Source: Amycolatopsis dendrobii
GTDB lineage: Bacteria; Actinomycetota; Actinomycetes; Mycobacteriales; Pseudonocardiaceae
NCBI RefSeq assembly: GCF_014145675.1
Contig: NZ_JACGZW010000006.1
Coordinates: 248,001 to 312,000, forward strand
DNA: 64,000 bases
Direction: 5' to 3'
A program made the position numbers and the translations under genes. Under the pieces are notes generated by a model, which was not told the origin of the DNA, ran no database searches, and worked only from the letters and a program-made list of their open reading frames with translations. Shown here in pieces: positions 41,179 through 49,548 of the stretch (position 1 is its first letter; the number at the start of each line of letters is the position of its first letter).

Positions 41179-44055
41179 TTGATTTCGCTGACCTTCCGGA
41201 TCCTGGGGCCGCTGGAGGTCATCGCCGAGGGCAGGGCCGTACCGCTGGGCGGCCCGAAGCCCCGGCTGCTGCTGGCCGCACTGGCCCTCCAGCCGAACAT
41301 CGTGGTCTCCACCGAAGCCCTGGTCGAAGTCCTCTGGCCGACCACCGCCCCGCGCTCCGCCGCCGCCAACATCCGCACCTACGTCCACTCCCTCCGCCGA
41401 CGCCTGGCGGAAACCTCCCCCGACCTGGCCGACCGCATCACCAGCCGCGCCTCGGGCTATCTCCTCACCGTCCCGGAAGACGAACTGGACCACCTGGTCT
41501 TCACCCGCCTGGCCACCCAAGCCTGGGAATCCCAAGACAACCCGGAAACCGCCCTGACCCTGCTGGACCAAGCCCACTCCCTCTGGCGCGGCGAAGTACT
41601 GGAAGGCCTCCCGCATGACCCCACCTGGGGCCCCGCCGTCGCCCGCCTGGACGAATTACGCCTGGCAGTACAAGAACAGCGCCTGCGCGCCCGCCTGGAT
41701 CTGGGCCGCCACAACGAAGTCATCGCCGAACTCCGCGCCCTCGTCACCGAACACCCGCTCCGCGAAGAACTCTGGCACCACCTGATCACCGCGCTACGCG
41801 ACGCAGGCCGCACCACCGAAGCCGCGGAAGCGTACGAGCTGGTCGAACAAACCCTCGCCGACGAATTGTCCGCGAGCCCTGGCGCAGCGCTCCGCGAACT
41901 CCGCACGACCCTCGAAGTCCCCTGCGCCACAATCCCGCCGATCTGCCAGCTCCCCTTGGATCTGCCCGATTTCACCGGCCGCAGCGAGGTAATCGAGCAC
42001 CTGGTCGCGAAACTCCGCCACCACGCCGAAGCCGAACGCCCCACGATCGTCGTCCTCTCCGGCGCACCAGGCGTCGGAAAGTCCTCAATCGCCGTACGGG
42101 TAGCGCATGCCGTCCGCACCGTTTTCCCGGACGGACAGTTGCATGTGGACCTGGCCGGAACCTCGTCGTCGCCACGCTCGCCCATGAGCGTCCTGGCCGA
42201 ACTCCTGCGCGCCCTGGGCATCCCCGATTCCGGCCTCCCCCGGGACCTGCCAGAACGCTCCGCGCTCCTGCGTTCCCAGCTCGCCGGGCGCCGGATGTGC
42301 ATCGTCCTGGACGACGCGGGCAGCGCCGCCCAGGTGCGCCCGCTGCTCCCCGGCGCGGGCGCGTCCGCCGTACTGGTCACCAGCCGAATCCGCCTGCCCG
42401 ATCTCGCCGGCGCGATGCCGGTCGACGTCGACCTCCTGCCCGAACCGGAAGCCGCGCGTCTGCTGGAAGGCATCGTCGGCCACGAACGAGTAGCCGCCGA
42501 ACCCGAAGACGCCGCGGCGATCCTGCGCCAATGCGGCCATTTGCCGCTCGCGATCCGGGTAGCCGGAGCCAAGCTCACCCACCGGCCGACCTGGTCGTTG
42601 CGCATCCTCGCCGACCGTCTCCACGACGAGCACCGCCGCCTGGACGAGCTGCGCGTCGGCGACCTGGCCGTCCGGGCGAGCGTGACCCTGAGCTACGACC
42701 TCCTGCCGATGTCCGCCGCCGCGGCCTTCCGCCGCTTAGGCGCGCTGGGCCCGGTGCACTTCCCCGCCTGGGCAGTCGCCGCGGTACTGGGCCGCCCGTC
42801 CGCCGACGACGTCCTCGACGTGCTCGTCGACGCGCACTTGGTGGAACTGGTCGCCACCGACGTCGCGGGACAGCCGCGCTACCGCCTGCACGACCTCCTG
42901 CGCGTCTACGCCGCGGAACTGGCCGAGCCCGCCGAAACCCGCACCGCGATCGGCCGCGTGCTGGAGGGATATCTGGCGCTGGCAGTAGAAGCCGCCGAAC
43001 GCATGCCGATCCACTTCTTCGGCCAGTACCACGACGACACCGACCTGACCCTGCCGCCGGAAGCCGACCGGCTCCTGACCGATCCCGCCGCCTGGTTCGC
43101 CGCCGAACGCGCCACCTGCGTCGCCGCCGTCGGGCTCGCCGCCGAACGCGGTTTCGACGACCTGACCTGGCGGCTCACCGCGGCCCTCACCCCGTACTTC
43201 GACCTCCGCGGCCACCAGGACGACTGGCACGCCACCCACCTGATCGCTCTGGAAGCAGCGCGCCGGGCAGGCGCGATCCGCGGCGAGGCGGTCGTCCAGC
43301 GCAACCTCGGCCAAGTCCTGCTGTACCAAGACAACGACGCGGACGCGATGGTCGCCTTCGAGGCGGCACGCGAGCTGTACCAACGGATCGGCGACCAGCA
43401 AGGGCTCGGCGAGGCCTACGCCGGCCTCGGCACCGTGCTGCGCATGCAAGGCCAACCCGACCGCGCGCTCGAACCCTGTCACGAAGCGCTCCGGCTGTTC
43501 GGCGAAGCGGGCGATCCGCACGGCGAAGCGGTGATCCGGATCGCGATCGGTTCGATCTGGGTCGCGCGCAAGTGCTACGCGACCGCGCGCCGCTGGTACA
43601 CCGACGCACTGGAGCTGTCCTGCGAAATCGGCGACCGGCACCGGGAAGCCCATGCGCTGCAACGACTCGGGCTCCTGCACCAGCGCGAGGGCAACCTCGC
43701 CGAAGCCCGCGAACACGTCACGCGCGCCATCGCCGTGTTCACCGATCTCGGCGACGACCACTGCGTCGGCTACGCGAACCAGAACCTGGGCGAACTGTGC
43801 CTGTACAGCGGCGATCTCGCGCACGCGCAGCTGCTGCTGGTGAACTCGCTGAGCGTGCACCGCCGCAACGGAGACCGCCGCTCCGAAGCCCACGCGTCCC
43901 AGCTCCTCGGCGAGCTCCACTCCGCGCTCAGCCAGCCGGAACGGTCCCGCAGCTACGCCGAACGCGCGCGGGCCATCCGCCGCGAGCTGTCCGCCGACAC
44001 CCCGGTCGACGACCGGCCGCGCAAGACCGGGCCGCACCGGATCGTGTCCGCCTGA
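41179..44055 (+). CDS. AfsR/SARP-type regulator: wHTH-BTAD, NB-ARC ATPase and TPR domains
   Basis: A 958-residue regulator. Residues 1-95: OmpR-like winged helix (FRILGPLEVIAEGRAVPLGG). 100-245: BTAD. About 255-560: NB-ARC with Walker A SGAPGVGKSS near 294 and CIVLDDAG as Walker B. About 560-680: winged connector. 690-940: tetratricopeptide repeats (YAGLGTVLRMQGQPDRALEP and others). Such proteins activate secondary-metabolite or developmental genes and sense via ATPase/TPR. The TTG start is preceded by AAGGCGGG. No biosynthetic cluster adjoins it, so the target is unknown. Confidence 0.9.
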   Translation: MISLTFRILGPLEVIAEGRAVPLGGPKPRLLLAALALQPNIVVSTEALVEVLWPTTAPRSAAANIRTYVHSLRRRLAETSPDLADRITSRASGYLLTVPEDELDHLVFTRLATQAWESQDNPETALTLLDQAHSLWRGEVLEGLPHDPTWGPAVARLDELRLAVQEQRLRARLDLGRHNEVIAELRALVTEHPLREELWHHLITALRDAGRTTEAAEAYELVEQTLADELSASPGAALRELRTTLEVPCATIPPICQLPLDLPDFTGRSEVIEHLVAKLRHHAEAERPTIVVLSGAPGVGKSSIAVRVAHAVRTVFPDGQLHVDLAGTSSSPRSPMSVLAELLRALGIPDSGLPRDLPERSALLRSQLAGRRMCIVLDDAGSAAQVRPLLPGAGASAVLVTSRIRLPDLAGAMPVDVDLLPEPEAARLLEGIVGHERVAAEPEDAAAILRQCGHLPLAIRVAGAKLTHRPTWSLRILADRLHDEHRRLDELRVGDLAVRASVTLSYDLLPMSAAAAFRRLGALGPVHFPAWAVAAVLGRPSADDVLDVLVDAHLVELVATDVAGQPRYRLHDLLRVYAAELAEPAETRTAIGRVLEGYLALAVEAAERMPIHFFGQYHDDTDLTLPPEADRLLTDPAAWFAAERATCVAAVGLAAERGFDDLTWRLTAALTPYFDLRGHQDDWHATHLIALEAARRAGAIRGEAVVQRNLGQVLLYQDNDADAMVAFEAARELYQRIGDQQGLGEAYAGLGTVLRMQGQPDRALEPCHEALRLFGEAGDPHGEAVIRIAIGSIWVARKCYATARRWYTDALELSCEIGDRHREAHALQRLGLLHQREGNLAEAREHVTRAIAVFTDLGDDHCVGYANQNLGELCLYSGDLAHAQLLLVNSLSVHRRNGDRRSEAHASQLLGELHSALSQPERSRSYAERARAIRRELSADTPVDDRPRKTGPHRIVSA

Positions 44056-44107
44056 CGCGCGGGCCCGGTTGCGCGGCCAAACCCGTGCGCCGGGCCACGA
44101 TGCGCTG

Positions 44108-44884
44108 ATGAACACCAGAAAAGCGGCTGGTCACGTCCTTCTTGCGGTGACAGTTATCGCTTTGTCGACTCCAGCTCCGGCCTCGGCCAAACCGAAGCAC
44201 GGCCGGAGAGTGCTGGAAAGACCACTGACCTACCGCCTCTACGCGACCCGCGAAGGACTCGTCGGCGGCACCACCTCGAGCGGGCACCGGATCACCGAAC
44301 GAGACCACTTCGTCGCGCTCCCGTCCACGAAAACGGTGTCCTCCAAGGGAAGAGGGACCTTCACCGTCCGGGTGTGCCGCACCGACGGCACGCGCTGCGA
44401 GTACGCGCCGGTGTGGGATGTCGGGCCATGGAACGAACACGACGATTACTGGAACCCCGCCGGCCGGCGCGCGGCATTCGGTTCGTTGCCGCAAGGCGTA
44501 CCGGAAGCACAAGCGGCGTACCAAGACGGTTTCAACGGCGGCAAGGACGAACACGGCCGCACCGTGCGCAATCCGGCCGGTCTCGACCTGGCCGACGGCA
44601 CGTTCTGGGACGGACTCGGGCTCAACGGCAGCAGCTATGTGGACGTCACTTTCCTGTGGACCGGCAGCGCTCCGGCCACCGGCGTGGTGACCGGCGGCGC
44701 CCCGCTGGTCGTGCGCACGTCCGCGAGCAACGACGCGCCATCGGCCGGATTGGCCGCCGACTCCGCTCAGGTGCCGATCGAGTGTTCCGTGCAAGACGGC
44801 ACGGCACGCTGGAGCCGGATAGGCCCCGGGCATTACGTGCCTGGGGCCTATCTCCGAGCCGACGCGGCCGTGCCCTCCTGCTGA
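44108..44884 (+). CDS. Secreted protein with double-psi-barrel-like domain
   Basis: 258 residues: signal peptide about 1-28 ending PASA, then a domain beginning YRLYATREGLVGGTTSSGH with a central VWDVGPWNEHDDYW and LADGTFWDGLGL, resembling double-psi beta-barrel (RlpA/3D-like) domains. The last ~45 residues (TARWSRIGPGHYVPGAYLRA) look like a bacterial SH3-like tail. A role at the cell wall is inferred. ATG 44108 gives a clean signal peptide; the upstream GTG 44069 does not. A 15-bp near-perfect hairpin is embedded in the 3' coding end. Confidence 0.72.
   Translation: MNTRKAAGHVLLAVTVIALSTPAPASAKPKHGRRVLERPLTYRLYATREGLVGGTTSSGHRITERDHFVALPSTKTVSSKGRGTFTVRVCRTDGTRCEYAPVWDVGPWNEHDDYWNPAGRRAAFGSLPQGVPEAQAAYQDGFNGGKDEHGRTVRNPAGLDLADGTFWDGLGLNGSSYVDVTFLWTGSAPATGVVTGGAPLVVRTSASNDAPSAGLAADSAQVPIECSVQDGTARWSRIGPGHYVPGAYLRADAAVPSC
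44818..44852. repeat. Hairpin inside the 3' coding end of the secreted protein gene
   Basis: Arms 44818-44832 and 44838-44852 pair over 15 bp with one G-U wobble and a five-base loop. It encodes RIGPGHYVPGAYL. Confidence 0.65.
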
Positions 44885-44888
44885 ACCA

Positions 44889-45347
44889 TCAGTGATGGTG
44901 GTGGGCATGCACGACGGCGTGCCCACGACCGCGGCCGATCATCCACTTGTTGACCGGAACCGTGACCACGAAGGCGATCGCGAGCGACAACGCCAGCGAC
45001 AGCCAGAACAGGCCGCTCGACAATCCCGCGTCCATCGCGCCCGGGATCGCCACGACGACGGTGTTGTCGATGACCTCCATGACCGCGATCGACACCGTGT
45101 CGGCGGCGAGCGCGACTTTGAAGGCGGCACCGAGCGCGAGACCCGACTTGAGCACCCCGCGCATGGTGAGGGCGTAGCCGAAGACGAACGCCAGCACGAT
45201 AGACAGCACCACAGTGGCCGCGTTGTGCAGGCCGAGCGCGGTACCGAGGACCATGCCGAGCACTTCGCCGATGGCACAACCGGTGAGGCAGTGCAGCGTC
45301 GCTTGAGCGGCAGTGGACCAAGACGCTCCGTGCCGGTGTTCGTTCAT
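44889..45347 (-). CDS. DUF4396-family membrane protein
   Basis: 152 residues with about four TM helices: TGCAIGEVLGMVLGT, VLSIVLAFVFGYALTM, then AADTVSIAVMEVIDNTVVVA and a last helix with FVVTVPVNKWMIGRG. The tail is His-rich (HAVVHAHHHH) and the N-terminus has EHRHG, hinting at metal contact. ATG 45347 is chosen; a TATAGT -10-like box ends eight bases upstream (minus strand), so the mRNA may be leaderless. A CsoR-like palindrome overlaps this promoter. Family function is unknown; copper response is inferred. Confidence 0.75.
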   Translation of the reverse strand: MNEHRHGASWSTAAQATLHCLTGCAIGEVLGMVLGTALGLHNAATVVLSIVLAFVFGYALTMRGVLKSGLALGAAFKVALAADTVSIAVMEVIDNTVVVAIPGAMDAGLSSGLFWLSLALSLAIAFVVTVPVNKWMIGRGRGHAVVHAHHHH

Positions 45348-45357
45348 GCCTGCGACT

Positions 45358-45374
45358 ATACCCCTTAGGGGTAT
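45358..45374. promoter_or_regulatory. CsoR-like copper operator at the DUF4396 promoter
   Basis: ATACCCCTTAGGGGTAT has 7-bp arms around a 3-base centre and matches the ATACCC-N-GGGTAT form of Cu(I)-responsive CsoR operators. It spans the region just upstream of the DUF4396 start, covering the -10. No csoR gene is in the window. Confidence 0.55.
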
Positions 45375-45469
45375 CAATGCCGCAAGGTCGCCCGATGTGA
45401 TGACTGTCGCCCGGCCGCTCCGGCGAATCGGTATAACCGGAAGTGTGGTGATCAACTCGACGCCTGCGA

Positions 45470-46774
45470 GTGCCGCTCGACTACGCGAAACCGGACGGGA
45501 AGCAGATCACCCTCACCGTGTCCGGCATGGGCAGTCTCAGCGCGCCGCATTTCCTGCTGGTGAACCCTGGCGGACCGGGCGCGTCCGGGCTGGGCACCGA
45601 GAAACTCGTGTTCAGTCAACTGCCGCGGGACGTCGCACAGCAGTACGCGGCGTTCAGCTTCGATCCGCGCGGAATCGGGGCGAGCACACCGGTTGCCTGT
45701 GGCGACACCTCGAAACTCGCGCCGCATCCGGCCTCGCCGTACCAACCAGCCGATCTCCCGCAGGAGCGGAAACGCGAGGGCTTCGCCAAGCAGATCGCGG
45801 CGCGATGCGCGGCGAACGGGAAAGACCTGCTGCCGCAGGTCACCACCGAGAACGCGGCGCGCGACATGGATCGGATCCGCCAAGCGCTCGGCAAGGACAA
45901 GATCGACTACCTCGGCTATTCCTACGGCACCAAGCTCGGTGCCACGTACGCGACCCTGTTTCCGGCGCACACCGGGCGGATGATCCTGGACAGCGTCGTC
46001 GATCCGACGGCCACCACGTATCAAACGCAGTTCCAGCAAAACGCCGCACTGCAAGCGCGGGCCGAGCAACTGTTCGCCTGGACCGCGGAGCGCGACAGCA
46101 CGTACCACCTCGGCGCCACCGCGTCCGCGGTCAAGACCGCGTGGAACGAACTGCGCGAGAAACTCGCGGCACGACCGGCGGACGGCAAAACCGGAGTGTC
46201 CGAATTGGACGATCTGCTGGCGTCCGCGATGTACGGCGACTGGGCCTGGCCGTCGCTGATGCAGGCGATCGCGAGCCACCGCGGCGGGGATTCCGCCGGG
46301 CTGAACGTCGCCGCCGGACAGGCGCGGTACGCGGTCGACCCCGGCCAGCTCGCCTACAACTGCGCCGACACGGGCTGGCCGCGCGACTGGGCGACCTGGC
46401 ACGCGGACACCGCGAAGTCGGCGATGTCCGCGCCGCTGTTCGCCTGGCTCAACAGCTGGTACAGCGCGCCGTGCGCGTTCTGGCAGGTCCCGGCGTCGCC
46501 GGAGGTCCGGATCGGCTCTGCTCCGGTGCCGCCGATCCTGTTGCTGCAAGGGAAAGACGACCCGGCGACACCGCTGGCCGGCGCACAGCGGATGCGTCGG
46601 GTGCTGCACGGGTCGAGACTGCTCGTCGACGGCGGCGGCAACCACGCCGCCTACCTCAACGAGCGCAACCCGTGCGTCGACGACAAAGCCGCGCACTACC
46701 TGCTGACCGGTGAACTCCCCCAGGACGGGACGTGTCCGGCGGGCGGAGAGAAGGCTGCGCCTTCCGGCGGTTGA
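45470..46774 (+). CDS. TAP-type alpha/beta hydrolase, N-terminally truncated
   Basis: 434 residues. The alpha/beta fold is complete from the VPLDYAKPDGKQI strand: oxyanion region NPGGPGASG, nucleophile elbow GYSYGTKLG, Asp in LLQGKDDPATPL, and His in DGGGNHAAYL. Family members (SlpD/E, tripeptidyl aminopeptidases) are secreted and carry a signal peptide plus ~50 residues before VPLDY. Here the frame is closed by a TGA at 45449-45451, so that part is missing. No ribosome site precedes GTG 45470. It is likely a 5'-deleted gene or one whose secretion is lost. Confidence 0.75.
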   Translation: MPLDYAKPDGKQITLTVSGMGSLSAPHFLLVNPGGPGASGLGTEKLVFSQLPRDVAQQYAAFSFDPRGIGASTPVACGDTSKLAPHPASPYQPADLPQERKREGFAKQIAARCAANGKDLLPQVTTENAARDMDRIRQALGKDKIDYLGYSYGTKLGATYATLFPAHTGRMILDSVVDPTATTYQTQFQQNAALQARAEQLFAWTAERDSTYHLGATASAVKTAWNELREKLAARPADGKTGVSELDDLLASAMYGDWAWPSLMQAIASHRGGDSAGLNVAAGQARYAVDPGQLAYNCADTGWPRDWATWHADTAKSAMSAPLFAWLNSWYSAPCAFWQVPASPEVRIGSAPVPPILLLQGKDDPATPLAGAQRMRRVLHGSRLLVDGGGNHAAYLNERNPCVDDKAAHYLLTGELPQDGTCPAGGEKAAPSGG

Positions 46775-46872
46775 ACTCGCTTGCGTAACCGTTTGGTCGC
46801 GTTCGGTTGACCCCCTGCCGCCGCTGGCCCTACCTTCGGCTGCCAGGTCACATAGCCGGGGAACGGTGGGGG

Positions 46873-47886
46873 ATGCGAGGGCGGACCAAAACGCTCGTGC
46901 TGGGCGCGGCGCTGGTGGCGACCGCGGCGGCGCTGGCGGGCAGTTGCTCGCCGGTCCTGTCCGGCTCGGCCCCCGAGCAGGCGAAAATCGCCTTCGTGCC
47001 GAAAATCGGCGGCATCCCGTACTTCGACGCGATGAACGCCGGCGGCATGCTGGCCGCCAAACGGCTCGGCGCGAAGTGGTTCCTCCGCGCGCCGGCGTCG
47101 GTCGACCCGGCCGCGCAAACCGCGATCCTGCGCCAGCTCATCGCCGAACGCGTGGACGTCATCGCGGTCGCCCCGAACGATCCGGCGGAGCTGGCCCCGA
47201 CGATCGCGGAGGCGCGGGCGAAGGGCATCCACGTGCTCACCACCGACACCGACGCCGCCGATTCCCAGCGCGAGGTCTTCGTGAACCAGACGACGGCCGA
47301 GGGCATCGGCTCGGCGCTGGTCGACTCGCTGATGAAGAAGACCGGCGGGACCGGCGAGTACGCGATCGTCTCGTGCGGGCGCGCGGCAGCGAACCTCAAC
47401 TCCTGGATCGAAGCCGAGAAAACGTATGCGGCACAACGCTATCCGCAGGCGAAGCTAGTCGAGACGGTGTACGCCGACGAGGACACCACCACCGCCACGA
47501 AGCTGGCGAAGGAGATCCTCAACCGGCATCCGAAACTCACCGGCATGATCGGGCAGTGCACCACGGCGACGCCCGGCATCGCACGAGCGGTGCGTGATCA
47601 GCAGAAGATCGGCCAGGTCTTCACCGTCGGCACCGGCACGCCGCAGACGATGAAGCCGTACCTGGTCGACGGTTCCTGCTCCATGACGGTGCTGTGGAAC
47701 GTCGAATCCCTCGGCTACCTCACCGCCTGGACCGCCGAGCAGCTCGCGACCGACGCCCCGCTCAAGCCCAGGAACAACGTGAGCCCGGAGCTCCCCGCGG
47801 TGCGCTACGACGCGGCCACCCGGACGGTCCTGCTCGGCGATCCCCTGCTGATCACGCAGAACAACGTGGATCAGTTCAAGTACTGA
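46873..47886 (+). CDS. Periplasmic sugar-binding-type protein (RbsB/LsrB-like), orphan
   Basis: A 337-residue exported binding protein. The N-terminus is basic then hydrophobic and ends ALAGSCSP, a weak lipobox. The type I fold opens KIAFVPKIGGIPYFDAMNAGG, with RVDVIAVAPNDPAELAPTI and GIHVLTTDTDA, as in ribose or AI-2 binding proteins. ATG 46873 follows a GGTGGGGG tract. No ABC permease or ATPase adjoins, so its partner is elsewhere or it acts as a sensor. Confidence 0.83.
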   Translation: MRGRTKTLVLGAALVATAAALAGSCSPVLSGSAPEQAKIAFVPKIGGIPYFDAMNAGGMLAAKRLGAKWFLRAPASVDPAAQTAILRQLIAERVDVIAVAPNDPAELAPTIAEARAKGIHVLTTDTDAADSQREVFVNQTTAEGIGSALVDSLMKKTGGTGEYAIVSCGRAAANLNSWIEAEKTYAAQRYPQAKLVETVYADEDTTTATKLAKEILNRHPKLTGMIGQCTTATPGIARAVRDQQKIGQVFTVGTGTPQTMKPYLVDGSCSMTVLWNVESLGYLTAWTAEQLATDAPLKPRNNVSPELPAVRYDAATRTVLLGDPLLITQNNVDQFKY

Positions 47887-47892
47887 GGGTCC

Positions 47893-49458
47893 TCAGCGCA
47901 CGTCGACGGTCACCGTCAGAGTGCGCGTCCGGGCCGGCAGCTTCGCCATGTCCACCTTCAGGTACTCGCCGTCGTCCTGACGGCCATTCGGCTGCGCCTT
48001 GGCGTGCAGGGTGTACGGAGCCGTCGAGTTCGCAACCCCGTCGATGCCGAAGTCGCTGTCGTTGCTGATCACCACGGTGCGGCCGCCGTCGGTCGTCGCG
48101 ACGCCTTCCACCTTGTCGTGGCCGAAGAAGCCGCCGCTCGGGTCGAGCCCGGTCACCAAGCCGCCGACGTCGAGGAACAGCTTCTTCGCCGCGGGTGTCA
48201 CACCGACCTTCGCCAGCGCGTCAGCGGCCTCCGCGGTGGTGGCCTTGCCGACGTACGCCTCGATGCTCTTGCCGCCGTCGACGAGCAGCCCGCCCTTGAC
48301 CGCGTCGTAGGTCGCGCCTGGCACCTTCGCCGCCGGTCCGAGGTCGGTCGCCTTGCTCAGGTCGATCTCGAACAGCTTCTTGTACGCGCCCGGCTCGGCC
48401 TTGCCGTCGCGCTCGTCCACCAGGAAGCGGGTCGCGGACAACGCGGTGATCTCGGAGACCGCGGTGCTGGTCTCGTCCGGGTTGTCGAGCAGGTAGGCGT
48501 ACTCGTGCGTGGCGCGGGTCTTCAGGTCGACCGTCACGATCCGCAGCGCGGGTACCTTGCTGGGCTTCTTCGTGAGATCCGGCTGCTGCAGCGCGGACTG
48601 CATGATGCCGACGAGCGTCCGGCCGTCCGGCGTGAGCGCGAGGCCCTCCATGCCCTTGTTCGGCACGCGGTTCTTCAGTTCCTTCGGCAGCGAACCGTCG
48701 AAGGGCGAGAGCCGCTCGATCGCCCGGCCGTCCGCACGGAAATGCGTGATGAACGGGCCGTACTCGTCCGACACCCAGAATGTCCCGTCGCGTTGCGCGA
48801 CGAGCCCTTCGGAGTCGTAGCCGTTCGGCGACGCGGGCAGTTTCGCGCCGTTGAGGTCCACGATGGTCTCGCCGGTGTTCGCCAGGGTGTTGACCTGGCC
48901 GTTGTACGGCGAACCGTCGGCCGCGCGCAGCGGAATATTCCGCTCCAGCACGGCTTTTCCGCCCTTGAGCCGGAACTTGCCGACGGCGGGCGTGAACGAC
49001 GGCAGCGGCTCCACTTTGGACCCGTCCGGCGCGTCGACGTTCGGCCCGCGGTCGGTGAGCCCGTAGAACTCGTCGCGCGAACCCGGCACCGGAGTCAGCG
49101 CGGACCCGTACCCGCCGCCGGTGATCTTGACGCCGCCGACGGTGCCGAGCGGCGGCAAGTCCGTCGGGTACAGCCGGACCGCGTCGCTCACGGTGTAGGT
49201 GAACGTGTCGCGTCCGGTGAACCCGGCGGCGGGCGTGTAGCGGAACGATCCGTCCGGGCCGATGGCCAGCGCGCCGTGGCCGGGATCGGTGTGCCGCACC
49301 ACCGCACCGTCGCGCTGCGCGTCGCCGCGCACCTGCAGCGTGTGCCCGGCCCGCACCCGGTAATGGTCGTCCGGACGGCCCTTGGCCTCGGCCGGGCCCG
49401 CGGCGGCCAGCGGCAGCACCAGCGCCCCGGCGACCAGCCCGATCTTCACGCGTTTCAT
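47893..49458 (-). CDS. Secreted esterase-like phytase-family protein with Ig-like N-domain
   Basis: A 521-residue exported protein. Signal peptide 1-25 (AEA/K). A cadherin/Ig-like module (about 30-95) has GSFRYTPAAGFTGRDTFTY. From about 105 to 510 lies the phytase-like esterase domain (PF13449 type): DEFYGLTDRGPNVDAPDG, YDSEGLVAQRDGTFWVSDEYGP, NKGMEGLALTPDGRTL and GHDKVEGVATTDGGRTVVI, which are the repeated strands of a beta-propeller. Phosphoester hydrolysis is suggested by family name only. The start has a GGAGGAG ribosome site. Confidence 0.82.
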   Translation of the reverse strand: MKRVKIGLVAGALVLPLAAAGPAEAKGRPDDHYRVRAGHTLQVRGDAQRDGAVVRHTDPGHGALAIGPDGSFRYTPAAGFTGRDTFTYTVSDAVRLYPTDLPPLGTVGGVKITGGGYGSALTPVPGSRDEFYGLTDRGPNVDAPDGSKVEPLPSFTPAVGKFRLKGGKAVLERNIPLRAADGSPYNGQVNTLANTGETIVDLNGAKLPASPNGYDSEGLVAQRDGTFWVSDEYGPFITHFRADGRAIERLSPFDGSLPKELKNRVPNKGMEGLALTPDGRTLVGIMQSALQQPDLTKKPSKVPALRIVTVDLKTRATHEYAYLLDNPDETSTAVSEITALSATRFLVDERDGKAEPGAYKKLFEIDLSKATDLGPAAKVPGATYDAVKGGLLVDGGKSIEAYVGKATTAEAADALAKVGVTPAAKKLFLDVGGLVTGLDPSGGFFGHDKVEGVATTDGGRTVVISNDSDFGIDGVANSTAPYTLHAKAQPNGRQDDGEYLKVDMAKLPARTRTLTVTVDVR

Positions 49459-49548
49459 CGGCTTTCTCCTCCTCTGGCGTCGTTTCGACGCCGGAGGGAG
49501 TCTTGACGGCCGAGTTGGACAACGTCCGTCATCGAGACGACCGCCGCG

